From: Blastomussa wellsi
Lineage: Eukaryota > Cnidaria > Anthozoa > Scleractinia > Plerogyridae
Length of the DNA: 64,000 nucleotides
Assembly: GCA_947652115.1 (NCBI GenBank)
Contig: OX393567.1
Location: 19,310,298 to 19,374,297, forward strand
Direction: 5' to 3'
Below, one piece after another: positions 35,701 to 49,500 of this stretch. Within the stretch, counting starts at the first letter, position 1. Each line of letters starts with the position of its first letter. Made by a program: the position numbers and the translations under genes. Below the pieces are notes generated by a model. It had not been told where the DNA came from. It saw only the letters and a program-made list of their open reading frames with translations, and ran no database searches.

Positions 35701-38700
35701 AATGCATAACCTCAGATCCTTTCATACTTAATAGTGTGAAAAATTATAACATTGAGTTTGAAAATGGAGAGCCAATGCAGTTTATGCCACCAAAAGAAAT
35801 AAATTTTACAAAACCAGAGCAGGAGGTCATTGACAATGAAATTGATAAACTGCTGACCAAAGGTGTGATTTCAGAAACCACACATTGCCCTGGTGAATAT
35901 ATTTCTACTATATTCGTACGCCCTAAGAAAGATGGAGGGTTTAGATTAATTCTAAATTTGAAAAATTTGAATGAACATGTGGAGTATCAACATTTTAAGA
36001 TGGATACCTTACAATCGGCAATAAGGCTTATGACTCCAAACTGTTATATGGCCTCAGTAGATCTGCGTGACGCATACTACTCAGTGCCAATTCACAAAGA
36101 TGACCAAAAATATCTGAGGTTTTGCTGGAAAGGTAGATTGTTTCAGTTTACATGTCTACCAAATGGTCTGGCTTGTGCACCCCGACTCTTCACAAAAATC
36201 CTTAAGCCAGTGTATGCTACGCTGCGCCAGAAGGGTCACCTAAATGTAGGCTATATTGATGACTCTTATTTACAAGGGGAGAGTGTGGAGGACTGCCAAG
36301 CCAATATTAATGATACCTGTGACTTATTTTCAACATTGGGTTTTATCCTACATCCTGATATATCGGTCTTACAGCCAGTTCAAGTCCTTACATTTCTGGG
36401 ATTTGTCTTGGATTCAGTTAATATGACTGTCTCCTTAACACAGGAAAAAATCCAGCGCATAAGGGAAAGATGCAAGAAAATGATGGAGCTGGTTGAGCTC
36501 CCAATCCAGGAACTAGCTAGCTTTATAGGGCTTTTAGTGTCAAGTTTTCCTGGGATCTTATATGGACCACTGTATTATAGACAACTTGAGAGGGATAAAA
36601 CTACAGCCTTAAGACAAAACTATGGCAATTATAATGCTCAAATGAGATTATCCCAAGAAAGCTTTTCAGAGATAAAGTGGTGGTATGATAACATACAGAC
36701 CAATAACTACCCCATATTATTGCCTAATTCAAAGGTTGATGTAATAATTTACACCGATGCATCAACTAAAGGATGGAGAGCTGTCAAAGAGACAGAGAAA
36801 ATAGGAGGTAGATGGTCAGAGGAAGAAGCAAAATATCACATTAATTGTCTGGAGCTGTTAGCTGCAATTTTTGGACTTAAGGCATTTTGCAAAAATGAGC
36901 AAGGCATTCACGTTAAGATTTACTCTGATAACTCTACAACTGTGAACTATATTAATGCTATGGGAGGTGTACATTCTAGGGAATGTCACACTATTGCTAA
37001 AGATATTTGGCAGTGGTGCATAGAAAAACAAATATGGTTAACAGCTGCTCATATCCCAGGGACAAAAAATGTTGAGGCAGATCGGGAATCACGCGTTTTC
37101 TCAGACAACAAGGAATGGATGATAAGATCTGATATTTTCCAACAGATCACAGATATCTGGGGGGAGCCCTCCATAGATCTCTTTGCATCCAGACTAAATC
37201 ATCAGGTTCCATGCTATGTATCCTGGAAACCTGACCCAGGGGCAGCTTTTATTGATGCATTTTCTGTAACATGGGATAAACACTTGTTCTATGCTTTCCC
37301 TCCTTTCAGTTTAATTGCAAGATGCCTACAGAAAATACAAACCGATTGTGCAGAGGGATTGATGATAGTTCCAATGTGGCCAACCCAGAGTTGGTATCCC
37401 AAACTTCTTCGCATGTTAGTGGCTGTTCCAAGAGTGTTACCACAACAACAAACTGCCTTACAAATGCCGGGGATGCCACAAGAAGTCCACCCCCTATTCA
37501 GGAAAATGGTTCTGATTGCATGCAGATTGTCCAGCAGTCCTATGAGACACAAGGAATTTCTCAAAAGGCAACCTCCATCATCTTACAGTCCTGGAGGAAA
37601 GGAACTACAAAGCAATATTCATCTTACATCAAAAGATGGACTACATATTGTCATAAAAAACAGATTGATCCAGTTTCTGCCACTGTCCCCCAGGCACTAG
37701 ACTTTTTAGAGGAGCTATTTGAGTCAGGCATCGGTTACAGTGGTATTAACACTGCAAGGTCTGCTCTGTCCAGTGTCTTAAAGCCTGTGGACGGGATGAC
37801 TTTTGGAGCACAAGAGAGTGTTAAGAGGTTCTTAAAAGGAGTTTACGAAGCAAGACCCTCCAACCCAAGATATACTGAGACATGGGATGTGAGCAAGGTT
37901 CTGAACTATCTTAAGACAATCTCTATTACAGACTGCTCACTAAAGGACCTGACTTTAAAATTAGTCACTTTAATGTCATTAGTATCAGCTCAACGGGGGC
38001 AGACAATTCATTACTTGTCTTTGGAGGACATGGTTGTTTCAGAAACTACTGTGACTTTTATTATCTCCAGGCCTATTAAACAGTCTAAGCCAAGGTCGAA
38101 ACCCACTGTTGTTAAGTTTGTAGCTTACCCGGACAACCCTAACATTTGTGTTGTCACTACCTTGAAGGCATATCTTGATCGTACCTCTTCTTTACGTGGA
38201 GGTGCACAACAATTGTTTATTAGTCATTACAAGCCATTTAAACCAGTTTCCCGGGACACCATCAGTAGATGAGTCAAAGCTGTAATGCATAAGTCAGGAA
38301 TTGATGTAAACCTTTTCAAGCCCCACAGTACTAGGGCTGCCGCAACATCTAAGGCTCTGTTGAAATCTGTACCATTAGAGCACATCTTATCAGTTGCAGG
38401 ATGGAGCTCATCTGACACTTTTGCAAAGTTTTATAGCAAGCCTGTTATCAACACAGATAGCTTTTCTAACGTTTTGTTACAAGAGTAAGTTAATAAACTG
38501 GTTTTGACCAATATGAGTTGCTTGGTTGGTCATTACTCTGTTCATGTGTGCAGTGGGCTTTGAAGTCTCACGTGAGCCCTCAGTGCGGTGACGGAATAGA
38601 ATTGGAAAATTAAACGAGACTTACCTGTAAGTTGAAGTTTGATTGAAATTCTATCCGTCACCAAGCGCTGAGGGATTACGTGCCCTCCCTTTTAAGGCCC

Positions 38701-41700
38701 TCCCATTTTGCTGGTCAGGGTTTTCTTTCCCCTGCACACATGGCAAGTGCTTTAAAAACTGAGTTCGCGCAGGCGCAATGCTATCTCACGTAATCCCTCA
38801 GCGCTTGGTGACGGATAGAATTTCAATCAAACTTCAACTTACAGGTAAGTCTCGTTTAATTTTCCAATTATCTGAGTTGTCACATAATAGGGACAAGCAT
38901 TGAGTGATGAACCAATTACCATAATGGAGGGGGGTGAATAGGTTCGCGGATCAACGAATTAAGCCTTAAAAAGCACATGGATTGCAGATTTCATCGAAAA
39001 ATTAAGCAGATTCGCGGATTTTGAAAATGCAGTGGATCACGGATTAGCTGATAATTTTAGCTCGGATTCCGGACTCTGCATGCCATGAAGTTTGGATCGT
39101 GGCCTTGGCGTATCTTGGTGTACCGTCCTTTCGGTGAAACTGTTAAACAGAAAGTTTTCAAGGAATGTGGATGTGGATTTGAACGAAAATAGTGGCGGAT
39201 TGACGGATTTGTCCAAAAAATAGCACGGATTGGCGGATTCGCGTACCCCTATTAAGAGAAGCAACTTTTGAAGTTTTCTTCAGAGAATGACAGTTCAAAC
39301 CAAAGCAAACATTTGCTTAAAAGAAAGTTCAATTAACAGGACCTTGAGATAGAGTACTTAATAGAAGGATGGAAAGGTCTTGTTCTTAGTCTATCTTACG
39401 TGGCATGAGAGTTGGTAACTTCAGAATTCTGGGTTGCAACATATTTCCTTTCTTTGAGAACTTTAAAAGTTTAAATCATGCATCCTGTCTTATTACCATG
39501 TTCATTTCATCACAGATGGAGATTGTTTCCCCAATTTCCCAGTAAACATTTGAGTTGCATCTTTTGTGGCTAATGCTTTTCAGGCCAGCAACATTTCTTC
39601 AGTCAGGTATATACCATTTACCGGTATTTTTGTCAACAAATTGTTTGAAGTAAAACATTATTTACAGCCAAGTTAAGAAAACCGTGAACACCAGAAATGT
39701 TTATGGAATGTTATTGTGTTACAAAGAAAAAGCCAATCAGGTGTGAGAAAACTAAACCGCAAACAGCAACGGTCATTAGTTTGTGGTTTTGAGATTTGTT
39801 TGTGTGTCCTGAACTTTGCTGTGATTGGTCACCACACAATCAATGTTCCTGAAATATTTCAGGTGTTCACGGTTTCCTTAGCAAGGCTGTAACTTACCTG
39901 GGAATTGTGACACCTGCTCCATGGGCAGAGCAAATGCCATTTCTTTACCGTGGTGACGAATGGCCTGAGCATCTTGCACTTTGCTTTGAACAAGCTCAGT
40001 CAAACGCTCTGTAACGCAATTATCTGCTAAAGCCATGCTGAAGAAAACAATGCATAATGTATTTATCATGGGTCATGTAACCTTGTTTCAGGGGGAGGGG
40101 GGTGTTATGTGGCATGTTGTCACAATGCTTCATTAGCGGGGTGTTGGTATATATAGATTGAGTTGCCCCATTTATATTCATAAGAATCATACAACCGCAT
40201 CTTCGCCTTCTTTATCAATACCCAATGACTAAGGTGGATTAGCGTTTTTGAGTGTTGGCGTGTCATGTTATTGTAACATTATGCTAGCTTATGATCAGAC
40301 TTTTGTGAACTTTATACAACATTTATAGTTATTATTCAGTTGTACTATCAGTTTGCTATTTTGCGCATGTAAAAGACATAACAAAGAGGGTCGTACATGG
40401 CTTGCGTTGACACACCCCTAAAGTGGTTGCTTGGTACATGATAAATGTTTTATATTCGGTTGAACGAAAGAAGATTCAATTTGATTTCCACTTAAAATTT
40501 AATAAAGAGAAGTGCCCTTCCTACACTTGCCAGACACCTGCAAAACTTTGTAAAAGACTGGCTTTTGTACAATCGCTGCAGTTCCAAGATTTTAAATATC
40601 CCGAAGATCTTTTTGATATTCTCGAAGTTCATTTGTCACATTTAGATCATTTTATTGTGAGTGATTGTACCAAAAAAGCAAAGGCAGGCAGACGAAAGAC
40701 AACATAGTGGTAAACAGTAAAAAAAAGGAAATGATTAGGCAAGGTGGTCGAGATTTGTATCACGTTTTATGCTGTGTTGAGAAAATCCAATTGTTGAGTC
40801 CTTGGAGCTACAAAACTTACTTCAAATGATATCCAATCCCAAAGCGATTCTTGAGAAAAAGCGAACTTCCAGCACAGCGCACTTTTCCTTTGGATAAAAT
40901 AGCCTTGTAATCTGTTGAAAAAAATACAAAAGAAAGCTATATAATTTCAAGGAACTTTTGTGGCCACGACTCAGTTTTAAGTTAACCAGTTATAGGTCTA
41001 AAGAACTGATGAATTGGACAAACTGAGATGTTTGAATTCAAATAACTAACCAAGTAAACCATTATATAATGCAAGCGAATTCTGATTTCCTCAAAATTAA
41101 TAAGGCCAGTTCATAGTGTATAAAGCCAAAAATGTTCTTCTCACTTCAAATCAAAATACAATCAATTCCACGTTACAAATTAGGATAAAATACTTTTAAA
41201 AATAATTTTTGCCGTCTTCCTGATTTGATTTCAAACTTGAACTTCTCAAGTATGTATTAGGAATTATTAAAATAAGGCACCAAAAACGATGACTCAAGAA
41301 ACAAAAGAGAAAACCTGTACAAGCAAATGGGTGGAAAGAGGTACGGTTTCTACATAATTTTTATAACACATATACATTACGGGGGTGTCAACTCTAAGAA
41401 GAGCTGTTGCGGGACAAAAACAAAATTCTTCTGGGAATGTGAAGATTTTGCCGGGAATCGGGAGGCTTGGAAAATTTTCCGGGAAACAGGTAATTTTGAG
41501 ACTTTTTGGGGAATTTCTCCCAGATATTCTGGACGATATTCCAGATTTTCGGGAGGACTTTCATTCACACACAGTACTGCTCAAACAGTGTTTGTTAGAG
41601 CTGTCACCCCTGTTATACATTACCAGCTAAAATGTCAGCTTCATCCATAAAATGTGTCGTAAGAAGGACAACTCTGTTCTTGCATTTTTCTTTTAACAAG

Positions 41701-44700
41701 GACCACATGAGGCGCCGAGAATATGGATCCATACCGCTAGTGGGTTCATCTAAAATTACCACCTGCAAGTGACAAAATAAATATCAATATCAAATTAATC
41801 ATTAACTGTTTCCCAAACATTCCTTCATCTGCAGGGTTCTTGAGACATTTTCACAAACTTCAAAACCCAATGATTACATTTTTCACTGCTGTCAATCATA
41901 ATTGTGGGTCAGCCAATAAACCTTGAACATAGAATCAAACAAAATGGAACACGATCATAACACAGATGACGACTCGAAATTAAAAAAAAACCCAGGTTGT
42001 TCTTATGGCAAATGCTGGACAATCTCGGGCAGCCAGCCCTTTATTTTTCCTAAAAACTGGTTGCCCAAACGAAATATTAGTTGTCTCGGGCAACCGGGAA
42101 ACTACTAATTGAAAGCACTCATGTGGCGTTTACACCAGTTAAAGTGAACTTCTGTTTCCTGACATATCCACTTAGATAACTGACAGCAGCAAAAAACACA
42201 AATGTAAACTTTGACTTAAAGGGAACCTCTTGAAACAGGTTGATGTTAAGTTGTCTAAAATAGTGTCTAAATTACAAATTTTACCAGATGAGGGAGATAC
42301 CACATTTCATACTGTCTCATAAAGCAAGAAAAAGATTAAATCGTTTTTAAATTTCCTGCATGCCACCATGCCACCATGTTGTTGCACTGTCCCATTGTTT
42401 CAAACAAAAGAATCTCTCATTAATAACAATAACGACAATGCAATGATATCATGAAATCCAACATAGTGCTACACTGGAATTTTAATTTAGCGATGATCTC
42501 CGTTTTTTATCACCATGAAATGTGTCATAACAATTATATCTCCCTTGTCCGGTAAAATTTGTAATTTAGACATTAACATCAACTTGTTTCAAGGGCCAAG
42601 GTTCCCTTATAAAGGAGAGCTCACATGTTATTGAAAAGCACAGCAGTGTCAACAACAATTTGCATCTGCTATTGTCTGGAATTATCACCAGTTTAGTGGT
42701 TGCTTTTAAAATCTCCCGCCACTTTTGACTCCCACCAATCTTAACTCACTTGAATGTAGTACATATTTTTCAACAACGTCTACACATATTTGCTATCACA
42801 TATTTCATTGGTTCAGTGGCTTGTCTGCACACTTTGTGATTGGCCAAAGTGTTTAGTAATAACTTTAGTTTGGGTTTTATAGACACTCGATCAGAAATCG
42901 TTGTAACCCATGCGTGTCCCAACAGATCCTAACCTTTGGGTCTCCAATGAGTGCCATGCCCACGCAAAGCTTCCTTTTCTGGCCTCCGCTCAAATCTTTT
43001 GACAATGTGTCCTTTTGGTCAGCCAGGTCAATTTCTTTCAACAGGGAACTCACCTTGAAGGAGAAATCACAGTAACCAAGTTGCAGAAGCAGTTCCCAGG
43101 CTCCCCTGAGAAACATCAACAGCACAGCCAAAAACAAAAGAAGGTATGGGTGGACAAAAAATAAGGAAGATTAAAACAGCTAAACATATTATTTCATTTC
43201 ACATTTTTTTGGTTCACTGGATTGTCTTTGTGACTGGCCACAGGGAAGCGAGGATGGCGCAGTGGTGTGAGACTCACCAGCTCCCACCAATTAATGTGGC
43301 TCAGGTTCAATTCCCAGACCTGGCATCACATGTGGTTTGAGTTTATCATTGGTTTTTGCCTCGCTCCGAGGGTTTTTCTCCGGATTCTTTGGTTTTCCTC
43401 CCCCATCAAAAACAAACATGTTCAAATTCAATTTCTAGCTGGATAGAGGACCTACATGAAAACCCTGTAATTTGGTTTTTATCAAGTTGGAACTGGGTTG
43501 ATAATGTCAATTGGCCACCGTAAAGAGATTCAAGAGCTGACATTTCGATCGTTAGCCCTTCGCCGGAGCGAATCAAAGAATTGTGGGTCGATGGATGGAG
43601 CTTTGCTATTGGTTGGTGCCTGGTAACGTGAAAACAACGGAATAAATTAGTTGAATGAAAAGCGTTTCTTGATACCGTGAGGATTAAGAGTGCCGATTTG
43701 AAAAATAAATTTTTGTTCTAGAGTTTTGCGACTTTCTGTGCTTCCTGAAAACCAGCTGAGGCTGATGTGGCTGCCTCTCTAAATAAATAAGTATATTCAT
43801 TATGGCGTGATGACTTTAATTTTGGTTTTACAATACTCAAGTATGAAAATTGTTCATCTATAATAATGTAATGTCATTATTAGAATAATGAGCCAAGTTA
43901 CCACAACATCTCTATCCTCAATGGGTACTTCTTTCAACCCAGCGTAGAACTCTAAATGTTCTTTCACAGTCATGAAGTCAAACAGCACATTCTGCTGTTG
44001 GCACACACCTTGCAGAAACAAACAAGCAAAGTGAACTAAGTACAGAGAAAACAGATTATAATATGTTTAGCACATGTATGCGATAAAATAGCAACAGAAA
44101 CAATAGTTTGGTTGATAACTTAAATATGTGCTAAATGAAGTGGGTAAAACATGAACATGGGACGAACTTTAACAAGCCACAATAACAAAGATTGGTTTAT
44201 AACAACTGATGTCATACCTATGAGGTGGAAAAATCAATGGACAGTGGCACAGAAGAAAATTCAAACACAGGAAGGTATGGATATGGATAGCTGAAAGAGG
44301 GTCCGAGATTATCAAAAGGAGACTGAGCTGAAACAAGATTGTATGAAAGTAACATCCCTTAATACTTCTAAAGGCCTCTTTCAGTAGACTGCTAACCTCA
44401 GGGGGAGGGAGGGGAGCATTTCTTTTGGTAACCCATTTCAAACAAGTTGTAGTGTACTTACATTTGAAGTCACTTAAAAGACATAGTTAACAAGGGGATT
44501 ACTTTCTGATCTCAAAACTAAGAAAGGCAAGCGGCGGAGGGGGGGGAGTGACACCTTTATTAGCTCACCAATAACTTTCCTTATTTCCTGCATCTGAATA
44601 GGGTCTGTAATGTCCATTCCATACACAGTAGCATTCCCCTCAGTAGCATGAACCATTCCTGTCATCATGGCTATCAAAGTTGTTTTGCCTGCTCCATTGT

Positions 44701-46486
44701 GACCCAACAATGCCGTCACATGCCCTTCATAAATATCCATACTGACCCCTATGGGTGCAAGTCAAGTGTAATGTGAATTAAGAGCTTCCCTTAAAATTGA
44801 ATAAACATGGAGATACCGTACTGTTGCAGAAACACCAGTACAGGAACAGGGATAAAAAAGATAAAGTAAGATGGTATCAACGGAAATTATAATGCATTCT
44901 CTTTTCTAAAGAAATGGTTTTATTTAAAGGCGAAGTAACACAGAGTTTGTCACAATTTTTGGTCAGAATTAGCTAAATGTAAACTTCTAATGCCTTGTCA
45001 ATACACAAATTGTTTCCAAATCACTAATTGTACAACATCAAGTGAATTCAGAACAGAATTATGTTTATGTACTTCTGACTTCATATGTACAAGATGCAAT
45101 GGCAAAACTTGAAAACGTCGGCCCGACATTTTCAAGTTGGCATCAATCTTGATCTTGGCCATCCAAAAAAGAGATTTTCTTGTCAGCCAAGTAACTGTTC
45201 ATGCTATCTTGATGGGCGAGGAAATGACCCAGGCAACCCTCCAAGTTGGGACAATTTTAGTCGCCATGGCGACCAAAATTTTGGAGCTGGCGACTAAATT
45301 GCAACAGAAGTCGCCATCTGGCGACTAAAATTGAGAAGAAGGGTTGAGCGCTTGAGCTAACTTTAGTTACTAAAATTTTGCACTGGAGACCAAACTTAAA
45401 CAGTCAGTGGCCACTAAGGCCACTAAGGAAAAAAGAAACATGGAGGGTTGGACCCAGGTAAGTTGTCTGCCAAAAACAAGCTAACTACAACAAGCATATC
45501 ATGGAACTGTCCCGGGGCAAGGAAAATGTGAAAGTGGCTTGCCTGAAAGGGGTACTGTATTGGGAAACTTTTTACTAAACAGTCTAACACCTGTAAAGTG
45601 TTCAGTTGTTTTCATTTGATTGCCTAAAAGGCCCAAGAGTTGTGCCAAAGTAGAGGAAAGTAAAGCAAAATGGATATTTAAACCTGACATCCTGATTTAC
45701 GTAATATTCTTCTTACCATCAACTGCAACCACATCCTCTTTTCCGTGGTAGACTTTCTTTAATTTGTGGATGCTAAACAAAAATTATTACACAATCAAAA
45801 TTTTATGACACATGCATTCAGGAAATCAATCATCCCAGGGAAACTCTTGCAAATTCTTGTAAACTTTCGTTTGCACCAATTTTGCTGCTCAGTTCACTTT
45901 GTGTTGCTAACTAACCGCGCCTGAGACTCCAATGATTGCTTAGAATCAGTGGTGTTATTTATAATTTTAATTTTCCCTGATTTTTTATCAATATGTCAAA
46001 TTTCTCTAAATCAAAATAAAATTCCCTGACTTTTCCCTGACCTGACCTGTGGGAGGAGTGGTGCCCTAATGATTATTGCACTGGACGCTGGATCGACTTG
46101 GGCAAGACACTTTATTCTCACAGTGCGTCCGATCTCTCACCCAGGTGTACCGAAAAAACACTTCTGGGGGCAACCCTGTGATGGACTAGCATCCAGGGGA
46201 GAGTAAAAATAATTCCTAGCCTCCTAACACCACTGAAACCAGGACAAGTTCCAGCAGTTTGGGCCACTAGGCTTGAATCCCTTATTTCTTGACCCGTGAC
46301 AACCCTGATATAAATTTATAATTTGGTTTTATCAACTGGGTTGATAATGTCAATTGGCCACCGTAAAGAGATTCAATTGCTGACGTTTCGAGCGTTAGCC
46401 CTTCGTCGGAGCGAATCAAGGAATTGTGCGTCGTGTGTTTTTATATAAAAACATGGCTTTTATGAAACCAAATTATATTGCTATAC

Positions 46487-46531
<45 letters not shown>

Positions 46532-49500
46532 CTATTCATTTGATATAAATTTAGTTTGATTGTATTCAAAAATCTGCCTCAAACTGCATAGGTCATAGTT
46601 TTCTCCTACCTAATTACTTCACTTCCATGCATGTCGGCTGTCATGGCCTCAACATCATCCGATGCCTCTTGCACTCTTGCTGACAACTGTCTAGCAGGAG
46701 TTTTCTTTATTTCTTTTCCACTAAACAAACTTTTCCAGAAAGAAGGCATGAAGATGAAATGTGGTGGTTTTCGTGGACCATACTCAGCAGGAATCACCGC
46801 ATCAAAGTAAAGGGCCAACAGAAAGTACAAAATAGCATCAACTATCAACATGATTATGAGATTGATGGCTGGAAATGTTCCTTTGGTGGTCAAATTGTCA
46901 AAATGTAGACCTTCCAAGTCAACAGCCTGTGAAAAAAAAATTAAAAGGGGAGCAGTGTTAAATTTGAAACTGTACTAGTCTCCTTTGCCAATGTTCTTTT
47001 TATTGGCTCGTCATGCAAATTTTCCTCTCTAACGAACGTCTGCTGAAACAAGCATCAAATTTCTTTCCCATTGCTCGTAAAAGTCAGCTAGAGATAATGT
47101 CAAGATGACTAATGAAGCGGGCATCCTTATTTGCAGGCGACTGAGGCAAGTAAAAAATTATCCAGAAGAACAAAACCATATGAAAACTTGTCCAGTGGAT
47201 GAGTCAAGTTTGACTCTACCACAAGAACCAGGGGTAGATTTAGAGGGGGCGAGCCCCCCCCCCCTCTTTTATTTGTTTCGAAAAAATAATGACCAACCGT
47301 CTTTAGGGCGACATTATATAATAGTGTTTTTTCTTTGTTTTCAGTATTTTTCAGAACTTTCTATTTTCCAGAACCTTCTGAGACAATTTCTAGTTATGTT
47401 CACAGGAATACAATGGTATGACTCCGTAAATAGCTTGCCTACCACTTGTCTTAAAGTCCATCCTCCAAAGCCTTAACTGGACTTTTGGTGACAGGTTTTT
47501 GTCTTTGAGGAGGAGGAGGAGGGGGAAGCCTTTGGCTTGCGCTCTGCCGCAATTTCTTTGGCCCTTCGAGCTTTCATTGGGAGATTTTAATTGTTTGAAT
47601 CTATCAACTCAGCACACACTACCTGTGAAATAGCAAGACCAAATGCTGTTGGTGAAAAAAGTGCCAATATCCATTTTACAGCTTTGGGCACGTCGACGAT
47701 GATCAGAGGAATAGCAATTGCACCAAATATCGTTGTTATTAATGATGCAAAAAGACCAGCACTCTTGGCATTCTTGAAGAACGGTGTAAACATAAAAGCC
47801 ATGGTGATGATGGTTAAGCCATACAGGTAGCATATTATTACCATCACAAGGTAGTTGCTTCCGCCAAATATTCCCCCAGGTATTGTGATAGCGTTCATTA
47901 CAAGTACCGCAAAGAACATGATAACGGCATATGTAATGACCCATGACAGCCAGTAGGCGACATCTGATGTGCCCATGATTCTCATCAGCTCCTTCAGCTT
48001 ATTTTCCTTCTCCTGTACCAGATTGACAAGAAGTATGGTGATGTATGGTGCAAACGCCATCACGATATAAATCAACACAGTGTAGGAAAATCCTTGAAGT
48101 GATGGTGTGAATGCTTCCTTTGGCATCATCTTTGCTTGAATGTTTGGGACAATGTAGTAAGGTAAGTCGGCTTCAACCTTGTAACAAAAGGAAGTACCGG
48201 TAAGTAGTATCAAGCTTTTCAAGCACAACTGGCTTATATAGCTTAACTAACTTACTAGCTTATAGCTTAATTAACTCTGGTTCTTGTGTAAAGCGGCTAT
48301 AGCTAGGAGTATTCAGCGGTTTCATTAAGATTTGACAAGCAGGATGGCATCAGGATTCGACACCAAGGCACATGCTGTGGTTTAAATTTATCCTTGGTTT
48401 AAATTTTTTAAACCAGTTTGATGTTGATTTCCCTTTGTTTCAGATTATGCAAAACAACATGAGGAAATAAGAAATGAAAATCAAACTGGTTTAAAAAATT
48501 TAAAACCAGAGATAAAATTAAACCACCCACATACATGCATAAGGAAGAAATACAGCCAGGTAAAGCTGTGATCACAGCTGGTCAATTTGCCTGGTGCCTA
48601 ACGAAACCACTGAGTACTGCGCTACTCCAAGTGGATGGGATGTTACTCCATGATCATCACAGGTTACTCCACAGCATTCTGTCAGGTTTCCTTGACAATT
48701 TACCGGTATCCATTCATGCACCTGGGTGGAGAGAGGCACTGTGAGAGTAAAGAGTCTTGCCCAAGAACACAACACAGTGTCTCCAGCGTCCATAGCACAA
48801 ACTAGACTGCTTTACCCAGAGACCAGTGCACTAACTCCAGGTCTGATCAATTGATGACAGTCGATCATCAGAAATGCAATTGACCAATCAATGACAATAA
48901 ATTATTAGTTAATTACTATCAACTGCTATCCGCCAATCGATGACCAATCAATAATCACAAGTTCAAGTCCTCTAATTTCTACTGATTACCGTCGATTGTC
49001 ATTGATTATTATTATTATTATTATTGTTATTACTATTAACGCAAATGTCATGGTAAATCATTCTTTAAGCCATCCATCTGTGCAGTCAAAAATCAAGAGA
49101 ACGTTTGCTAATGGATCGTATGCCCTCTGTGGGAAAGCTTGTTACACAGGCCAACACCCATCCTACATCATTTTACTAAAGGAAAACGATTAGCAAAGCA
49201 CTCTCTCCTTTTACTGTCTAGCACCACAGTTGCGTCACTTGGTAATTTCTTTCAGTTTATTACTGGCAAACCTTAATACATACCCTTCTGATTTTCTTTG
49301 AGTCCCCAACAATGTAGAAATTGATGAAATTGGTAATCATTGAGAATCGATGCTAATCGATGACAATCGGTGAAGATCAATAATGACAGTCAATGATAAT
49401 TGAGGACAATCAATGGTATTTAACAAACACAAAGTGCTTGGCCATTGATTCGCCATGGATTTCAATATCAATTGATAAACTGTTAATGATTGCTATTAAT

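Larger units (their letters stand above)
34294..38865 (+). mobile_element. DIRS-1-type tyrosine-recombinase retrotransposon
   Basis: Three frames: gag-like (34438-35607), RT/RNase H (35604-37700) and tyrosine recombinase (37322-38488, one stop). The left terminus 34294-34356 is repeated inverted at 38758-38821, and the right one carries a 44-bp outer extension (38822-38865). Between the genes and the right terminus, 38566-38680 is complementary to both outer ends, the internal complementary region that DIRS elements use to rebuild a circle. There is no target duplication, as expected for recombinase insertion. It lies antisense in transporter intron 11. Confidence 0.9.

Noticed and set aside
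38600..38869. A separate MITE following the DIRS element
   Set aside because: The 270-bp palindrome is explained by the DIRS internal complementary region plus the extended right terminus.
39898..40037. Broken transporter exon 11
   Set aside because: Only one of two acceptors gives a stop; the upstream CTTCAG acceptor keeps the frame and the phase.
40423..40707. 94-residue frame on the plus strand in transporter intron 10
   Set aside because: No recognisable domain or splice context; a chance frame is likely.
47225..47480. A transposon end (CAGGGGTAGATTTAGAGGGGG) at 47230
   Set aside because: Resembles hAT-like ends, but I found no convincing partner end, so it is not called.
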